DNA of 59,168 bases from the IMG/VR virus record IMGVR_UViG_3300035034_001800, positions 1 to 59,168 of that record. One strand, written 5' to 3'. This document shows positions 14,766 to 23,274 of this stretch, piece by piece. The notes below the pieces were generated by a model. The model saw only the letters and a list, made by a program, of their open reading frames with translations. It was not told where the DNA came from and searched no databases. A program made the position numbers and the translations under genes. The stretch is from a virus. The stretch's first letter is position 1, and every line of letters starts with the position of its first letter.

Positions 14766-17210
14766 TTATTTAGTTAATAATTTATCACCCACTTTTAAAC
14801 CATCTTGTATTGATAAAAGTTTTCCATCACTAGTTGGAAACTTATGTTTTTTAGATACATTTATAGTTTTACCAGATTTTAATTTTATTTTATATATCGG
14901 TTGCTTTTCAATAGGAAATACATGTGTTACCTTCTTATAACCTTTATGTGTTAATATTTCATCACCTTCAACAATATCTTTTATTTTTATATTACCATTT
15001 TTCTTAGTAACTACATGAGTATCAATAGAAACACAACGGTTACCTTGAACAGCGGTCCAACCAGCCATATCAAGTTCTGATAACATCGTTTCAAATTGTC
15101 GCATTACATTACCTTCCGCATCCCAACTTTCCTTATATTGTTTACTTGATTGTACACAGTCAATATAATCCAATATAACTAAATCAGGTTTAAATCCTTG
15201 TGACATCAATTTTTTAATATACTGTTTAATTATCGGAATTGTAGTACTATCACTAGGAAATTTTTTTAATCTAATAGTTCCAGGTCTACTTTGCATTTCC
15301 TCGGCAACAGCAAATATTTCTTCTTTATTTTCACTTAGCTCGTTTAATGTGTATTTACCTTCCATCCAACATGTTAAATGTTTCTTCTGAATTATCTTTG
15401 GGTTATCCTCAAAGAATATCTGTAGAACGTTTTTACCTATGTTTTTAGCGTGGTTTGCTAACTTAGTGCTCAATGTGGTATTATGAGTTACAATATAATC
15501 ATCTGTCACATATAAATGATTAATATTATCTACCATAATACATTGTGCCTCTAAATGTCCGTGATATTCAATTGAGGTAATAAATTTATTACTAGAATAT
15601 TTTTCCCTATTTATAAATTTATTACGTTTACGAGGTAATAAGGAAGGTATAATACCATTATTGGGTAAACTCATAGATAATCTATAATATTTTTTACAGT
15701 TAATAATTTCACCTAATTTATTTTTATATGAACCTATTTTCGTTTTAAAACTAACTTTACCACCTAATGAACGAATTAACTCAATCATTCCATTACATAG
15801 CGATTCTGAAACAGTCACATATTCTATTCTATGTGAATTAATGTAACCATCACTATCAATTAAACCTTGTAACAAAGATAACCTATTTTCTATAGTATTA
15901 AACAAATATAAGTTAGGTATAAATTTAGATTCACTATTACAACCATATAATTTTAAATCACTTAATTTAGATTTAGCACCTAATAATGATATTTCAAGAA
16001 TACTCCTTTTATTTAACATAATTTTATTGGTACTATTTTCTTCAATATAACGTTCTCTAGAATAAATATTAACATCATTATACCTACTCTTAACTTCATT
16101 AACAATAAATTCATCTTTAGTTGTTATTCTAGGTTGATTTGAATCCGTAATGCATCCATCACCTAATATTAATCCCATTACATATGGGTCGATAGGTAAT
16201 TTAGTATTATTTTCAAATTGAACTGGTTTAACTATGGGTATTTTATAATTATTTTTACCACCCCATTTTTTAATATCATCTAACATGTCTTTAGTTTTAA
16301 TCGTTTTAAAACTATCATCACTTGGTAGATAAACTACTTTACCATTTTTTTTAGTTTTACGATTACGTTGGTTTATTGTATTTACAGACCATAAATGTTC
16401 TTCATCACATAATGTAGATGTACCATCGTTAAATTTAATTTCATATATAGGTCGTTTACCTTGTGGAAACACACCAATAACTTTAGTCTTTTTACCATCA
16501 TCACCAATAACAAAATCATTAACTTGTATTTTTCCCATAGTTGTCCAACCGTTAGGTGTTAATATTTTAGATGTAAGAGGTTGAGCTTTACCAACCCCAG
16601 TAGGGGCTAAAATCACCGCTAATTCACCTTTAGCCAATCCACCATCCATGTAAGTATCCAATCCATCGATACCCGTTGGTATTGGGTCCCTGAAATCTTC
16701 GGATAATACACTTTCGATATCATAGAATACATCTATACCATCATCTTTACTATGTCCGACCTCTAAGGCTTTCTTAAGAAGTTCTTCACATAAATGATAA
16801 TCGTCCAAGTCACCCTTTTCAATTATCAACTGCATTTCTCTTACAGATTTTTTTAACTCTTGTTGTTTGCAAAATTTCATTGCAATGTCTTGGGTTCTAA
16901 GACTATTGTTCTGTTCGGCCTCTTTGATTCTTTTAAGGGAACTGATATACATTTCCTTGTCAACTTCATCAATTATATTTTCATATAATATAGATTCCAA
17001 ACTATTCATGTCTGGTATTGTTTCGTATTTTTCGTAGTTATCCTTTATTTTACCAGCAACACTCCTTAAAAATGCATCTTCAAAGTAATTTGGTGTCATT
17101 ATATCTATAATCGACTCACCAAATTTTCTATCTACTATAATTTGCTGTAATAACCTATATTGGAAATCAATACCTAAATACCCTAACTTATCTTTATCTA
17201 TTTTACTCAT
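14766..17210 (-). CDS. 41: gp41 helicase piece 1: N-terminal extein, class 3 intein, middle extein, N-intein
   Basis: The 814-aa product begins with the N-terminal domain and linker of a DnaB-type helicase (residues 1-208, ending in the Walker A start LAPTGVGK). A 369-aa intein follows (209-577). The Walker A motif resumes at TTLSTKLAN and the RecA-like core runs to residue 725, including Walker B LVILDYIDCVQ. Residues 726-814 are the N-half of a split intein starting CVSIDTHVV, after which the frame stops. The helicase unwinds the fork on the lagging strand together with primase. It can work only after cis-splicing of the first intein and trans-splicing with piece 2 at 13095-13583. It lies downstream of uvsX, RNase H and a 164-aa gene on the same strand. 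Confidence 0.94.
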   Translation of the reverse strand: MSKIDKDKLGYLGIDFQYRLLQQIIVDRKFGESIIDIMTPNYFEDAFLRSVAGKIKDNYEKYETIPDMNSLESILYENIIDEVDKEMYISSLKRIKEAEQNNSLRTQDIAMKFCKQQELKKSVREMQLIIEKGDLDDYHLCEELLKKALEVGHSKDDGIDVFYDIESVLSEDFRDPIPTGIDGLDTYMDGGLAKGELAVILAPTGVGKAQPLTSKILTPNGWTTMGKIQVNDFVIGDDGKKTKVIGVFPQGKRPIYEIKFNDGTSTLCDEEHLWSVNTINQRNRKTKKNGKVVYLPSDDSFKTIKTKDMLDDIKKWGGKNNYKIPIVKPVQFENNTKLPIDPYVMGLILGDGCITDSNQPRITTKDEFIVNEVKSRYNDVNIYSRERYIEENSTNKIMLNKRSILEISLLGAKSKLSDLKLYGCNSESKFIPNLYLFNTIENRLSLLQGLIDSDGYINSHRIEYVTVSESLCNGMIELIRSLGGKVSFKTKIGSYKNKLGEIINCKKYYRLSMSLPNNGIIPSLLPRKRNKFINREKYSSNKFITSIEYHGHLEAQCIMVDNINHLYVTDDYIVTHNTTLSTKLANHAKNIGKNVLQIFFEDNPKIIQKKHLTCWMEGKYTLNELSENKEEIFAVAEEMQSRPGTIRLKKFPSDSTTIPIIKQYIKKLMSQGFKPDLVILDYIDCVQSSKQYKESWDAEGNVMRQFETMLSELDMAGWTAVQGNRCVSIDTHVVTKKNGNIKIKDIVEGDEILTHKGYKKVTHVFPIEKQPIYKIKLKSGKTINVSKKHKFPTSDGKLLSIQDGLKVGDKLLTK
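14769..15035 (-). mobile_element. N-terminal half of gp41 split intein (gp41-8-like)
   Basis: Eighty-nine residues from C726 include VFPIEKQPIYKIKLKSGK, SKKHKFPTSDGK and end KVGDKLLTK. The same order of motifs and nearly the same length (88 aa) are known for the gp41-8 N-half. The extein before it ends AVQGNR. Confidence 0.9.
15480..16586 (-). mobile_element. Class 3 intein with LAGLIDADG endonuclease in the gp41 P-loop
   Basis: The 369-residue intein starts with Ala (AQPLTSKILTPNGWTTMG), not Cys or Ser, and ends IVTHN before extein Thr. It has the class 3 signature W-C-T: Trp274 in EEHLW, Cys557 in EAQCIMVD and Thr575 in VTHN. Two DOD endonuclease motifs are present, VMGLILGDGC and LLQGLIDSDGY. 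The insertion point lies between GVGK and TT of Walker A. Confidence 0.9.
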
Positions 17211-17247
17211 AATTATTCAAACTTTTTAACTTTATAAATGGGGATTT

Positions 17248-17276
17248 AAAAATCTGGGGTTAATAAACCCCAGATT
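17248..17276 (-). terminator. Terminator hairpin at the end of the 164-aa gene
   Basis: An 11-bp perfect stem, AATCTGGGGTT with AACCCCAGATT, is followed by T5 on the minus strand. The stop codon of the 164-aa gene lies inside the hairpin. It stands 38 nt before the gp41 start and may attenuate transcription into gp41. Confidence 0.7.
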
Positions 17277-17754
17277 CGTAAGGTAAGGTGTACTCTTCTC
17301 TACTCATATATTCCTCTATTTCTGAAATTATCTCTGGGATAATGTCTCTAATATTAACGGCATACCTAACGTCCGTTTGGAACCAATTACCTGAGAATTG
17401 ACTTTTGGCAACAACTCGCTTGTCAACCTTGATTTCAAATGTGAAAATATCTTCACTATCAAACATAGGTTTTACGTTTTCACTAGTCTCAGATAACCTG
17501 TAAGGGTTATAATGTCTCCAAGACACATTTGAACACAAATATTTAAAGTAGGTTGGGATAACACCCATATACCCTAATTCATTGTTGTTGATACCCGTTA
17601 ATGACCTCATTAACTCATTTAATTCTAATGAATTTAAGACTTGTTTATTGTAGCCTTTAACGTTAAACATTCTTTGACATATAATATTGTCATTGATGTA
17701 AAGGTTGAATTCAAACCTAAAGTCGTCCCAAAAATTCTTTTTTACTTTCTCCAT
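17260..17754 (-). CDS. Unknown protein in replication operon
   Basis: I do not recognise this 164-aa protein. It has no signal peptide or membrane segment and is rich in aromatic residues in mixed beta/alpha patterns (FRFEFNLYINDNIICQRMF, SVDISW-like WRHYNPYRL, GNWFQTDVRYAVNI). It starts 5 nt after the RNase H stop and lies directly before gp41, so a role in replication, perhaps as a partner of the helicase or polymerase, is possible by position only. Confidence 0.75.
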   Translation of the reverse strand: MEKVKKNFWDDFRFEFNLYINDNIICQRMFNVKGYNKQVLNSLELNELMRSLTGINNNELGYMGVIPTYFKYLCSNVSWRHYNPYRLSETSENVKPMFDSEDIFTFEIKVDKRVVAKSQFSGNWFQTDVRYAVNIRDIIPEIISEIEEYMSREEYTLPYESGVY

Positions 17755-17759
17755 AGTTT

Positions 17760-18815
17760 TTAATTTAAAATGTTATTTTTTTTCTCTCTTTCAATTAATT
17801 TTTTAAACGGTAATAGGTACTCGGTAAATCTATGTTCACCTAACATCTTATCTATCCCATCCTCTTTTAACATCGCATATACTTTTTTTATGCTTCTATC
17901 GTCACTCATTGGTGAATCGATTAGGTTATTTATTTCCTCTATTGCCCCTTCGGTTAATAGTGGTACTGTCAAATCAACTAGTTTTCGGTTTATTTCAAAT
18001 AAATCACTACCTTGTATTCCGTCAGTTATACTTTCTGAAATATTGGTCAGAATTTGTAGGGGTTTTTGTTTATTGGATATTCTTTCACCCTGTAGTTTTA
18101 TTGCACCCTCTATAATTTCATCTAACTCTACCTTCCTTTCGGTCAACTCTGGAAAATGTTTTAATAGTGTACCTTCACCAAGTCTTCTTACACCTTTAAT
18201 ACTATCACTATTATCACCACATAATATTTTCATTAGTGCGGCATTATCTAAATGATATTTAAAATATGTATTAAAATTATCCTTAGTTACATATGTCTTT
18301 AAATCTAACATATAGATTCTAACATCATCCGTAATTAATTGGCACATATCCCTATCGCTTGTGGCTATTGTAATTTTTTCATGTTCCTTTTTAACCTTAC
18401 AGTAATAGGCTATGAAATCATCACCCTCGACAACATTATCCACAAGTTGTCTAACGTATAACTCTTCCAAATAATTGAATACCATACCCCTTTGTATGAT
18501 TTCAGATGGGTCGTCAGGTTTAGTCCCATTTATATAGTCCTTACCTCTAGCTATTTTATAATCTTTGTAAATTTCCCACCTTAGTTTTCCAGAAAAATCA
18601 CCGTCCCAAAACACAAATACATTGTGATATAAATTATCTTCTAATAACTTCCTTAAAACCGTTAGGAATTGGTATACACCACCTATTTGTTTACCCTTGT
18701 GGTTGTATTCTTCCCTAGCCCCGATAAAACCTCTTTTATAGAGGGCATTACCATCGACTACTAATGTACTTTGAATTGCTTTATTACCTAATTCTTTAGG
18801 TGGCAATCTTCTCAT
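17760..18815 (-). CDS. rnh: RNase H / 5'-3' flap exonuclease (T4 Rnh family)
   Basis: The 351-aa protein is a PIN/FEN-type 5' nuclease that would remove RNA primers and 5' flaps during lagging-strand synthesis. Acidic metal-binding residues appear in order in LVVDGNALYKRGF, VFWDGDFSGKLRWE, VEGDDFIAYYC and ATSDRDMCQLI. The helix-three-turn DNA-binding region follows as CGDNSDSIKGVRRLGEGT. It is longer than T4 RNase H (305 aa), with an extra helical C-terminus. It follows uvsX by 30 nt in the replication operon. Confidence 0.9.
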   Translation of the reverse strand: MRRLPPKELGNKAIQSTLVVDGNALYKRGFIGAREEYNHKGKQIGGVYQFLTVLRKLLEDNLYHNVFVFWDGDFSGKLRWEIYKDYKIARGKDYINGTKPDDPSEIIQRGMVFNYLEELYVRQLVDNVVEGDDFIAYYCKVKKEHEKITIATSDRDMCQLITDDVRIYMLDLKTYVTKDNFNTYFKYHLDNAALMKILCGDNSDSIKGVRRLGEGTLLKHFPELTERKVELDEIIEGAIKLQGERISNKQKPLQILTNISESITDGIQGSDLFEINRKLVDLTVPLLTEGAIEEINNLIDSPMSDDRSIKKVYAMLKEDGIDKMLGEHRFTEYLLPFKKLIEREKKNNILN

Positions 18816-18845
18816 AACTTTTACCTTTAAAGGTTAATACTATTT

Positions 18846-19949
18846 TTAACTTTCCTTATCCACATCATCAAAATTGCCATCTTCTTCTGAAAAGTCAATT
18901 TTTGCATCATAATCTACACTCAATGCTTCATGAATGAATGCACGGTGTTCTTTTTTGTACTCATCAAGTTCATCTGGATTAACATATCCGTGAGGTGTTG
19001 AAGCGATATCTCCACTTCTTTCAATACCCGTTACATGATTTTTCTCACACCTAATCTTAGCCTTAATTCCATATTGGTAATCTTGGCCTAATGATTTAGC
19101 TTTTAATTTAGTAGTACCATGTGTTAATATACCACCTAAGTGTACCAGTATTCTACAATTATAGAACATAAATTCACCACCCTTGTGTTTAATTACCGTA
19201 CCGTTCATACTATCCAACCATATTTTTTGAACACATATAAATGTATTAATATACTCACTATCGATATCTCTACTCGCTGGTATCTTAAAGTTAACCAGTG
19301 ATTGGAAGCATCCCATTGCGCCAGCATTCCACATGTTATTACTAGCATTAGATACTGCTGATTTATAACAGTTAAGTGTTCCGATTGAATCCCAAAGGAA
19401 TACCATGTTTCTATCTATTAAACCTTCTGATTGTTTGTCAATCATTTCATTAATAAATAACGCAACATCTTCAATAACTGGTTCACCCCTAGTTGGTTTT
19501 GTGGTCATTTTTGAATCCTTGTGGTCATAGTTTTTATATCTATCATATAAATCCTTACCTCTAAGTAACATAAACCCATCTGGTTTTTCGGTTATCTCGC
19601 CAGTTTTTTCATCTACCACTTCTTTAAACTTAACCCCGACCATTTTTGCGTGACCATCGTTCCAGTTACCTTCGGTTTCAATAACCACGGCAAAGTCGCC
19701 TATTTTTTGTGCGCCAGCAATGGCCTCATAAAATGCTGTTGATTTACCTGTATTTGAATAACCTCTAATTAAGCTAACAAAACCTCTTGGAAAACCAGGT
19801 AATTTTAATGAATCATGCCAAGCCTTTGATAATGGTACCCAGGATAATTCTTTATCTTTTGGGTCTGAGTTTAAATTTTCGGATTCTAAGAACGAATCTA
19901 AATCAAAATTTTTCTTTTCTACTACTTTTTTTGGTGCTTTTTTTGCCAT
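18846..19949 (-). CDS. uvsX: UvsX-like recombinase (RecA family)
   Basis: The 367-aa protein is the phage strand-exchange recombinase. Walker A is GYSNTGKST (residues 63-71), followed by VVIETEGNW as seen in UvsX, and Walker B is MVFLWDSIGTL. It should coat ssDNA cleared of gp32 and drive recombination-dependent replication. T4 UvsX is 391 aa. The gene follows gp32 after an 80-nt gap containing a hairpin. The C-terminus is acidic (DFSEEDGNFDDVDKES). No intein is present in its P-loop, unlike gp41. Confidence 0.92.
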   Translation of the reverse strand: MAKKAPKKVVEKKNFDLDSFLESENLNSDPKDKELSWVPLSKAWHDSLKLPGFPRGFVSLIRGYSNTGKSTAFYEAIAGAQKIGDFAVVIETEGNWNDGHAKMVGVKFKEVVDEKTGEITEKPDGFMLLRGKDLYDRYKNYDHKDSKMTTKPTRGEPVIEDVALFINEMIDKQSEGLIDRNMVFLWDSIGTLNCYKSAVSNASNNMWNAGAMGCFQSLVNFKIPASRDIDSEYINTFICVQKIWLDSMNGTVIKHKGGEFMFYNCRILVHLGGILTHGTTKLKAKSLGQDYQYGIKAKIRCEKNHVTGIERSGDIASTPHGYVNPDELDEYKKEHRAFIHEALSVDYDAKIDFSEEDGNFDDVDKES

Positions 19950-19978
19950 ATTTAAATTTATTAATTATTGTAGATAAC

Positions 19979-20001
19979 AATGGGTGCATCACACACCCAT
20001 T
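19979..20001 (-). terminator. Hairpin between gp32 and uvsX
   Basis: An 8-bp perfect stem AATGGGTG/CACCCATT with a 7-nt loop lies 28 nt after the gp32 stop. No strong T tract follows, so it may be a weak terminator, processing site or mRNA-stabilising 3' hairpin that raises gp32 over uvsX. Confidence 0.5.
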
Positions 20002-20029
20002 ATTATATTGTATTATATTTTAATTTAAT

Positions 20030-20986
20030 TTAGAATGGTAAGTCATCATCCTCATCATCTTCTTCGATTTGAGATGGTTTAGGTTTAACTGTATTAACTT
20101 TAGCTAAATCAACTGCTGGTGTACTAACCTGAACCACACCTTTAGCGGTGTTGTCGGTAGGATTAACTTTAGGTCCACCCATAACTAATTCAGAATCTAA
20201 ATCATCATGAGACTTATCTCCACCAGTATTAGGTACATCAAGTGATGATTTTGCAACGAACTTTTCTTTAGCCTTGCTCCATACTGGAACTTCTCCACTA
20301 ACTACAATCGCTAAATAGTTATAATCTCTTACACTATAAACATCTTGCCAAACTCTAGTGTCAGACAACCAATCGGTAGCTATTCCAGCATCCGCATTTA
20401 ATGGTGTTGATACTAATGGGTAAGATATTGATTGGACAACTGGTCTTTTGTTTTGGTCTCTTGCGATTTCAATATTCAAATCCCTACCAGTTTGTGGGTC
20501 CGATATATCATGTTGAACCGCTTTAATAGCTCCCATTATTTTATCGAAAATACCAGTTTTTCTGTAATCGTGATTAAATCTCCAGAATTTAACTCCTTCT
20601 GATTCAAAATCTCTGTCGATAACTTTAACGACATACATCATTCTAGCCGAATATTTTTTAGCTAACTCTTTATCACTAGCTTCACCAGAGGATAATAGAA
20701 CCTCTCTAGCTTCACAGAAAGGACATGCATCTTCATACTCATGTTTAAGACATGCGAATGTTTTCCAAGAGCCTTCAACTTGAATTTTGTGACCCCACTT
20801 TACTACCCAGGGAACGGTTGACCCTTCCATAGGAGGTAAAATTCTAATTTTTTTTGTGATTTGATTTACACCATCTTTCAGGTAAGTACTAAAGTAGTTT
20901 TTTAAATCGTACTTTTTAGCGTTTGATGCCACGGGATTATGTGATTCATCGTACTGTTTTAACATGCTTTCAAAAATGTTACTCAT
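20030..20986 (-). CDS. 32: Single-stranded DNA-binding protein gp32-like
   Basis: The 318-aa protein matches T4 gp32 (301 aa), which coats ssDNA and organises the replisome. A zinc site is visible with the same layout as in T4 (H64, C77, C87, C90): His66 in KWGHKI, then Cys79, Cys88 and Cys91 in ACLKHEYEDACPFC. The N-terminal basic region (residues about 20-48) would support cooperative binding. The C-terminus is acidic and ends EEDDEDDDLPF, like the DDDIPF tip of bacterial SSB. It has its own Bacteroidota-type promoter about 190 nt upstream, giving a long 5' leader, and heads the operon gp32-uvsX-rnh-gp41. Confidence 0.92.
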   Translation of the reverse strand: MSNIFESMLKQYDESHNPVASNAKKYDLKNYFSTYLKDGVNQITKKIRILPPMEGSTVPWVVKWGHKIQVEGSWKTFACLKHEYEDACPFCEAREVLLSSGEASDKELAKKYSARMMYVVKVIDRDFESEGVKFWRFNHDYRKTGIFDKIMGAIKAVQHDISDPQTGRDLNIEIARDQNKRPVVQSISYPLVSTPLNADAGIATDWLSDTRVWQDVYSVRDYNYLAIVVSGEVPVWSKAKEKFVAKSSLDVPNTGGDKSHDDLDSELVMGGPKVNPTDNTAKGVVQVSTPAVDLAKVNTVKPKPSQIEEDDEDDDLPF

Positions 20987-21022
20987 AATTGTTTTTTTTA
21001 ATGTAATAGTTATTTATAATAG

Positions 21023-21094
21023 TTATTCTGGCAATTTAACCTCTCGTAATTGTTTTTCGTAGTAGTTTTGTGTAATATGCATATGAATAATCAT
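21023..21094 (-). CDS. Possible 23-aa leader peptide upstream of gp32
   Basis: A short frame with ATG at 21094 encodes MIIHMHITQNYYEKQLREV plus KLPE and ends in TAA 36 nt before the gp32 start. It lies inside the predicted gp32 leader RNA. The amino-acid composition is protein-like, but nothing else supports translation, so this is a tentative call. Confidence 0.3.
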   Translation of the reverse strand: MIIHMHITQNYYEKQLREVKLPE

Positions 21095-21176
21095 CTTATT
21101 AGATATACGTAAAAATTCCGAAAAGTAAACTTTTTTTAGCAACTTTTTTTAAAATATTTTCATATTTCCTATACCG

Positions 21177-21207
21177 CAAATAAAGTTAATATAATCGATT
21201 AAATCAA
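21177..21207 (-). promoter_or_regulatory. Bacteroidota-type promoter of the gp32 operon
   Basis: On the minus strand TTG (21207-21205), a 20-nt spacer and TTTATTTG (21184-21177) match the Bacteroidota -33/-7 consensus TTG...TAnnTTTG with one mismatch. The -7 element is identical to that of the DNA polymerase promoter. Predicted RNA start is about 21170, leaving a leader of about 180 nt. Confidence 0.65.
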
Positions 21208-21217
21208 TGTTTTAAAC

Positions 21218-21246
21218 AAAAAAAAGAAGGCAAAAGCCTTCTTTTT
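21218..21246 (-). terminator. Rho-independent terminator after the acidic 256-aa gene
   Basis: AAAAAGAAGGC and GCCTTCTTTTT pair perfectly around TTTT on the minus strand, and the stem runs into T8. It is 20 nt downstream of the stop at 21267 and just upstream of the gp32 promoter. Confidence 0.9.
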
Positions 21247-21266
21247 AATATGCAACACAAATTATG

Positions 21267-22037
21267 TTAAATATCCTCTTCTTCGTAAGTATTATCAAAC
21301 GAGTCCTTAGTCATTGAGTCTGAGTATGATGAATCAACATCTTGTCTCGTTAAAGTATATTCCTCTTCTTTTTCTTCGTCATTCATGACATCGTACTGAC
21401 CTTTTTGTTGTGACCAGAAATCAGTTAATTTAAGATTATATGGGTAAGAATCCAATGACCTCATCTCTATTTTTTCATCTGGGGTCGGTGCTCTTTTTTC
21501 TAATTCTTGTTCTAAGTTGTCAATTTTATTTGAAATTGCGTTCATACTATCCAATTGTTTTTCTAATTTAGATACCATACCCATTAATTTTCCCATCTTA
21601 GCGTTACTTTCATCAGCTGCCGCACTTGCAGCATTTGCTGCTTGTGTCGCTTCATCAGTACCATTAACTAATTCAGTTACATCTAATTCAACTGCATCAT
21701 CCTCCATAGGTTCATCCATAGGTTCGTCCATAGGTTCGTCCATGGATTCTAAATCTTCCAAATCTTCATCACCACCTTCTAAATCACCACCAAGTTCTTC
21801 ACCACCATCACCTTCTGGCCCTAAATCAGACCCTAAATCATCGGCTACCGCATCAGCTTCGGCATCAAGTGCATCTTCATCTGAGTTTAAATCGTCATCT
21901 TCGGTCATACCTAATATTAAGTCTTCATCGCTAAGTCCGTTGTCTGGTGTTCTATCTTCATAGAAGGCGTACTCGGACATTAGTTTAAATCTCTTAACTT
22001 CTTCACTAAGTAAGTTTTTGTTAATATTTTTATGCAT
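21267..22037 (-). CDS. Acidic coiled-coil protein, unknown
   Basis: This 256-aa protein is extremely acidic. Residues 25-120 are mostly Asp, Glu, Gly and Leu and include the repeat MDEPMDEPMDEPMEDD. Residues about 145-185 form a coiled coil (MGKLMGMVSKLEKQLDSMN...). The N-terminus NINKNLLSEEVKRFKLMSE resembles the N-terminus of the 449-aa virion protein (IINESQLRLIKNLLLE), a pattern common to some phage structural proteins. It follows the 59-aa gene by 12 nt and ends at a strong terminator. A scaffold or prohead-core-like role would suit the composition, but this is speculation. Confidence 0.8.
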   Translation of the reverse strand: MHKNINKNLLSEEVKRFKLMSEYAFYEDRTPDNGLSDEDLILGMTEDDDLNSDEDALDAEADAVADDLGSDLGPEGDGGEELGGDLEGGDEDLEDLESMDEPMDEPMDEPMEDDAVELDVTELVNGTDEATQAANAASAAADESNAKMGKLMGMVSKLEKQLDSMNAISNKIDNLEQELEKRAPTPDEKIEMRSLDSYPYNLKLTDFWSQQKGQYDVMNDEEKEEEYTLTRQDVDSSYSDSMTKDSFDNTYEEEDI

Positions 22038-22049
22038 TTCCTTTATGTA

Positions 22050-22229
22050 TTAAAACAATAGTTGTCTACCGTCCTCAGTTATTATTGTTTTGTTAATTCT
22101 TTCTACTAAGCTTTTATCGCTCTTGATTACACAAGTGCCCGAAGAACAATCCATTTCTTGTTCTAATGTTTTTTCATCTTCACCTAAAAACGAATTAACA
22201 CTATCTTTAATGTTTTTTTTATTATCCAT
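22050..22229 (-). CDS. Small 59-aa protein, unknown
   Basis: A frame of 59 residues starts with ATG at 22229 (MDNKKNIKDSVNSFLGEDEK) and ends TEDGRQLLF before TAA. It is charged, probably helical, with two cysteines in DCSSGTCVIK. A TATTTATTAGTATAA late-promoter motif lies 22 nt upstream and the acidic 256-aa gene begins 12 nt downstream, so the pair likely forms a late operon. Function is unknown. Confidence 0.75.
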   Translation of the reverse strand: MDNKKNIKDSVNSFLGEDEKTLEQEMDCSSGTCVIKSDKSLVERINKTIITEDGRQLLF

Positions 22230-22251
22230 AATATTAATATTAATACTTTTG

Positions 22252-22266
22252 TTATACTAATAAATA
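22252..22266 (-). promoter_or_regulatory. Putative late promoter of the 59-aa/256-aa operon
   Basis: The minus strand reads TATTTATTAGTATAA between the 133-aa gene and the 59-aa gene. It matches the shared TATTTATnnTAAA motif apart from one inserted base. Confidence 0.45.
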
Positions 22267-22276
22267 TGGTGAAAAG

Positions 22277-22678
22277 TTAAAAAATACGTTTTATATCACA
22301 TATCTTTAATTCATCATTATAAAAGGTAAGTAATTTATTTTGAAATTCGGACCAATCTATTTTAACCGAACTATAATTAATGTTTCCCAATGTTTCTGGG
22401 TGGGTATTTTCTATTAATTTATTAAGGGCGTTGATTGTATAGATTGCCGTACCTCTTTTGTGAATTAATATTGAGTTTGGTAGGTCTTTCTTAATATTGA
22501 ACCTTATATTATTTTTAATTACTAATTTAAATGTTACGATTAATTTAGTGGGGTCGTCTACATGTTCAAATACGAATACTTTCGTTTTCTGAATGTTATA
22601 TTTATCTTTAAGCTTTTTAAAAAAAATATCTATATCTTTAGTACCCATAAAGGATGCTAATAAAATTGTTCTATTCAT
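22277..22678 (-). CDS. Unknown protein (133 aa)
   Basis: I do not recognise a function. The protein is small, basic and compact, with alternating hydrophobic strands (TKVFVFEHV, KLIVTFKLVI). Its start overlaps the end of the 199-aa gene: ATGAATAG holds the ATG of this gene and the TAG of the upstream one, so translation is probably coupled. Both are read from the Bacteroidota-type promoter at 23275-23305. That promoter class suggests early or middle expression rather than a virion role. Confidence 0.75.
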   Translation of the reverse strand: MNRTILLASFMGTKDIDIFFKKLKDKYNIQKTKVFVFEHVDDPTKLIVTFKLVIKNNIRFNIKKDLPNSILIHKRGTAIYTINALNKLIENTHPETLGNINYSSVKIDWSEFQNKLLTFYNDELKICDIKRIF

Positions 22679-23270
22679 CTTGGTTCATAGTGTATAATAT
22701 CGGGATATATTTAGTTTCATAATTAAACATTTCCAAATCATTATTATACTCTATAAGTATGTTATCATCCTCCAAAAACACGTCAGATAAGTTCTTGATT
22801 AAATCAATTAACTTAATAGTATCGGACCCAATGAACGTAACTTGTTTTAAATCAAAACCGAAGATAATATTATCACCATAAATATACAACATATTTTTAT
22901 GCTTTAATGTAATAATTTTCTTAATTTTATTAATTTCAGAAAGTATAAGTAAAATCTCACTCGAATTTGTGAGAATTAAATCAATGAATCTATACTTTGT
23001 TTTTTTGATTATATTTTTATAAATGGCTTCCGTGAAATAGAATAGGTCCTCTTCAAATAGGACCCTTTTTTCTTTTTTGCTGAATGTCCAATAAACATCT
23101 TCGGATAATTTCCTATCTAAGAAATCTGGTTTTGGGTCTATATTTCTAACGTGATTTAACCCAACCAATAATGTTGGGATTCCCTTGATTATTTTATCAA
23201 AGGAATCGACCACATTAAATTTATTATTAACCTTTATTGGTGTGTCTATAACTATGTTCGCTATTTTCAT
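22671..23270 (-). CDS. Unknown protein (199 aa)
   Basis: I do not recognise a function. Notable segments are DVYWTFSKKEKRVLFEEDLF in the middle and LYIYGDNIIFGFDLKQVTFIG in the C-terminal half. There is no membrane segment. The gene is the first in a two-gene operon and uses a promoter whose -7 element lies only 4 nt before the ATG, so the mRNA should be leaderless or almost so. It ends in TAG, overlapping the next gene by 8 nt. Confidence 0.8.
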   Translation of the reverse strand: MKIANIVIDTPIKVNNKFNVVDSFDKIIKGIPTLLVGLNHVRNIDPKPDFLDRKLSEDVYWTFSKKEKRVLFEEDLFYFTEAIYKNIIKKTKYRFIDLILTNSSEILLILSEINKIKKIITLKHKNMLYIYGDNIIFGFDLKQVTFIGSDTIKLIDLIKNLSDVFLEDDNILIEYNNDLEMFNYETKYIPILYTMNQDE

Positions 23271-23274
23271 GTTA

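Noticed and set aside
20987-21020. TATAAATA upstream of gp32 as a T4-type late promoter
   Set aside because: It is an isolated match in very AT-rich sequence. The structural genes do not carry it in sense orientation, while another motif recurs before them.
21517-21963. Serine-rich 148-codon frame on the plus strand
   Set aside because: It is the complement of the Asp/Glu-rich acidic gene; the low-complexity Ser/Pro composition is what antisense GAT/GAA codons give.
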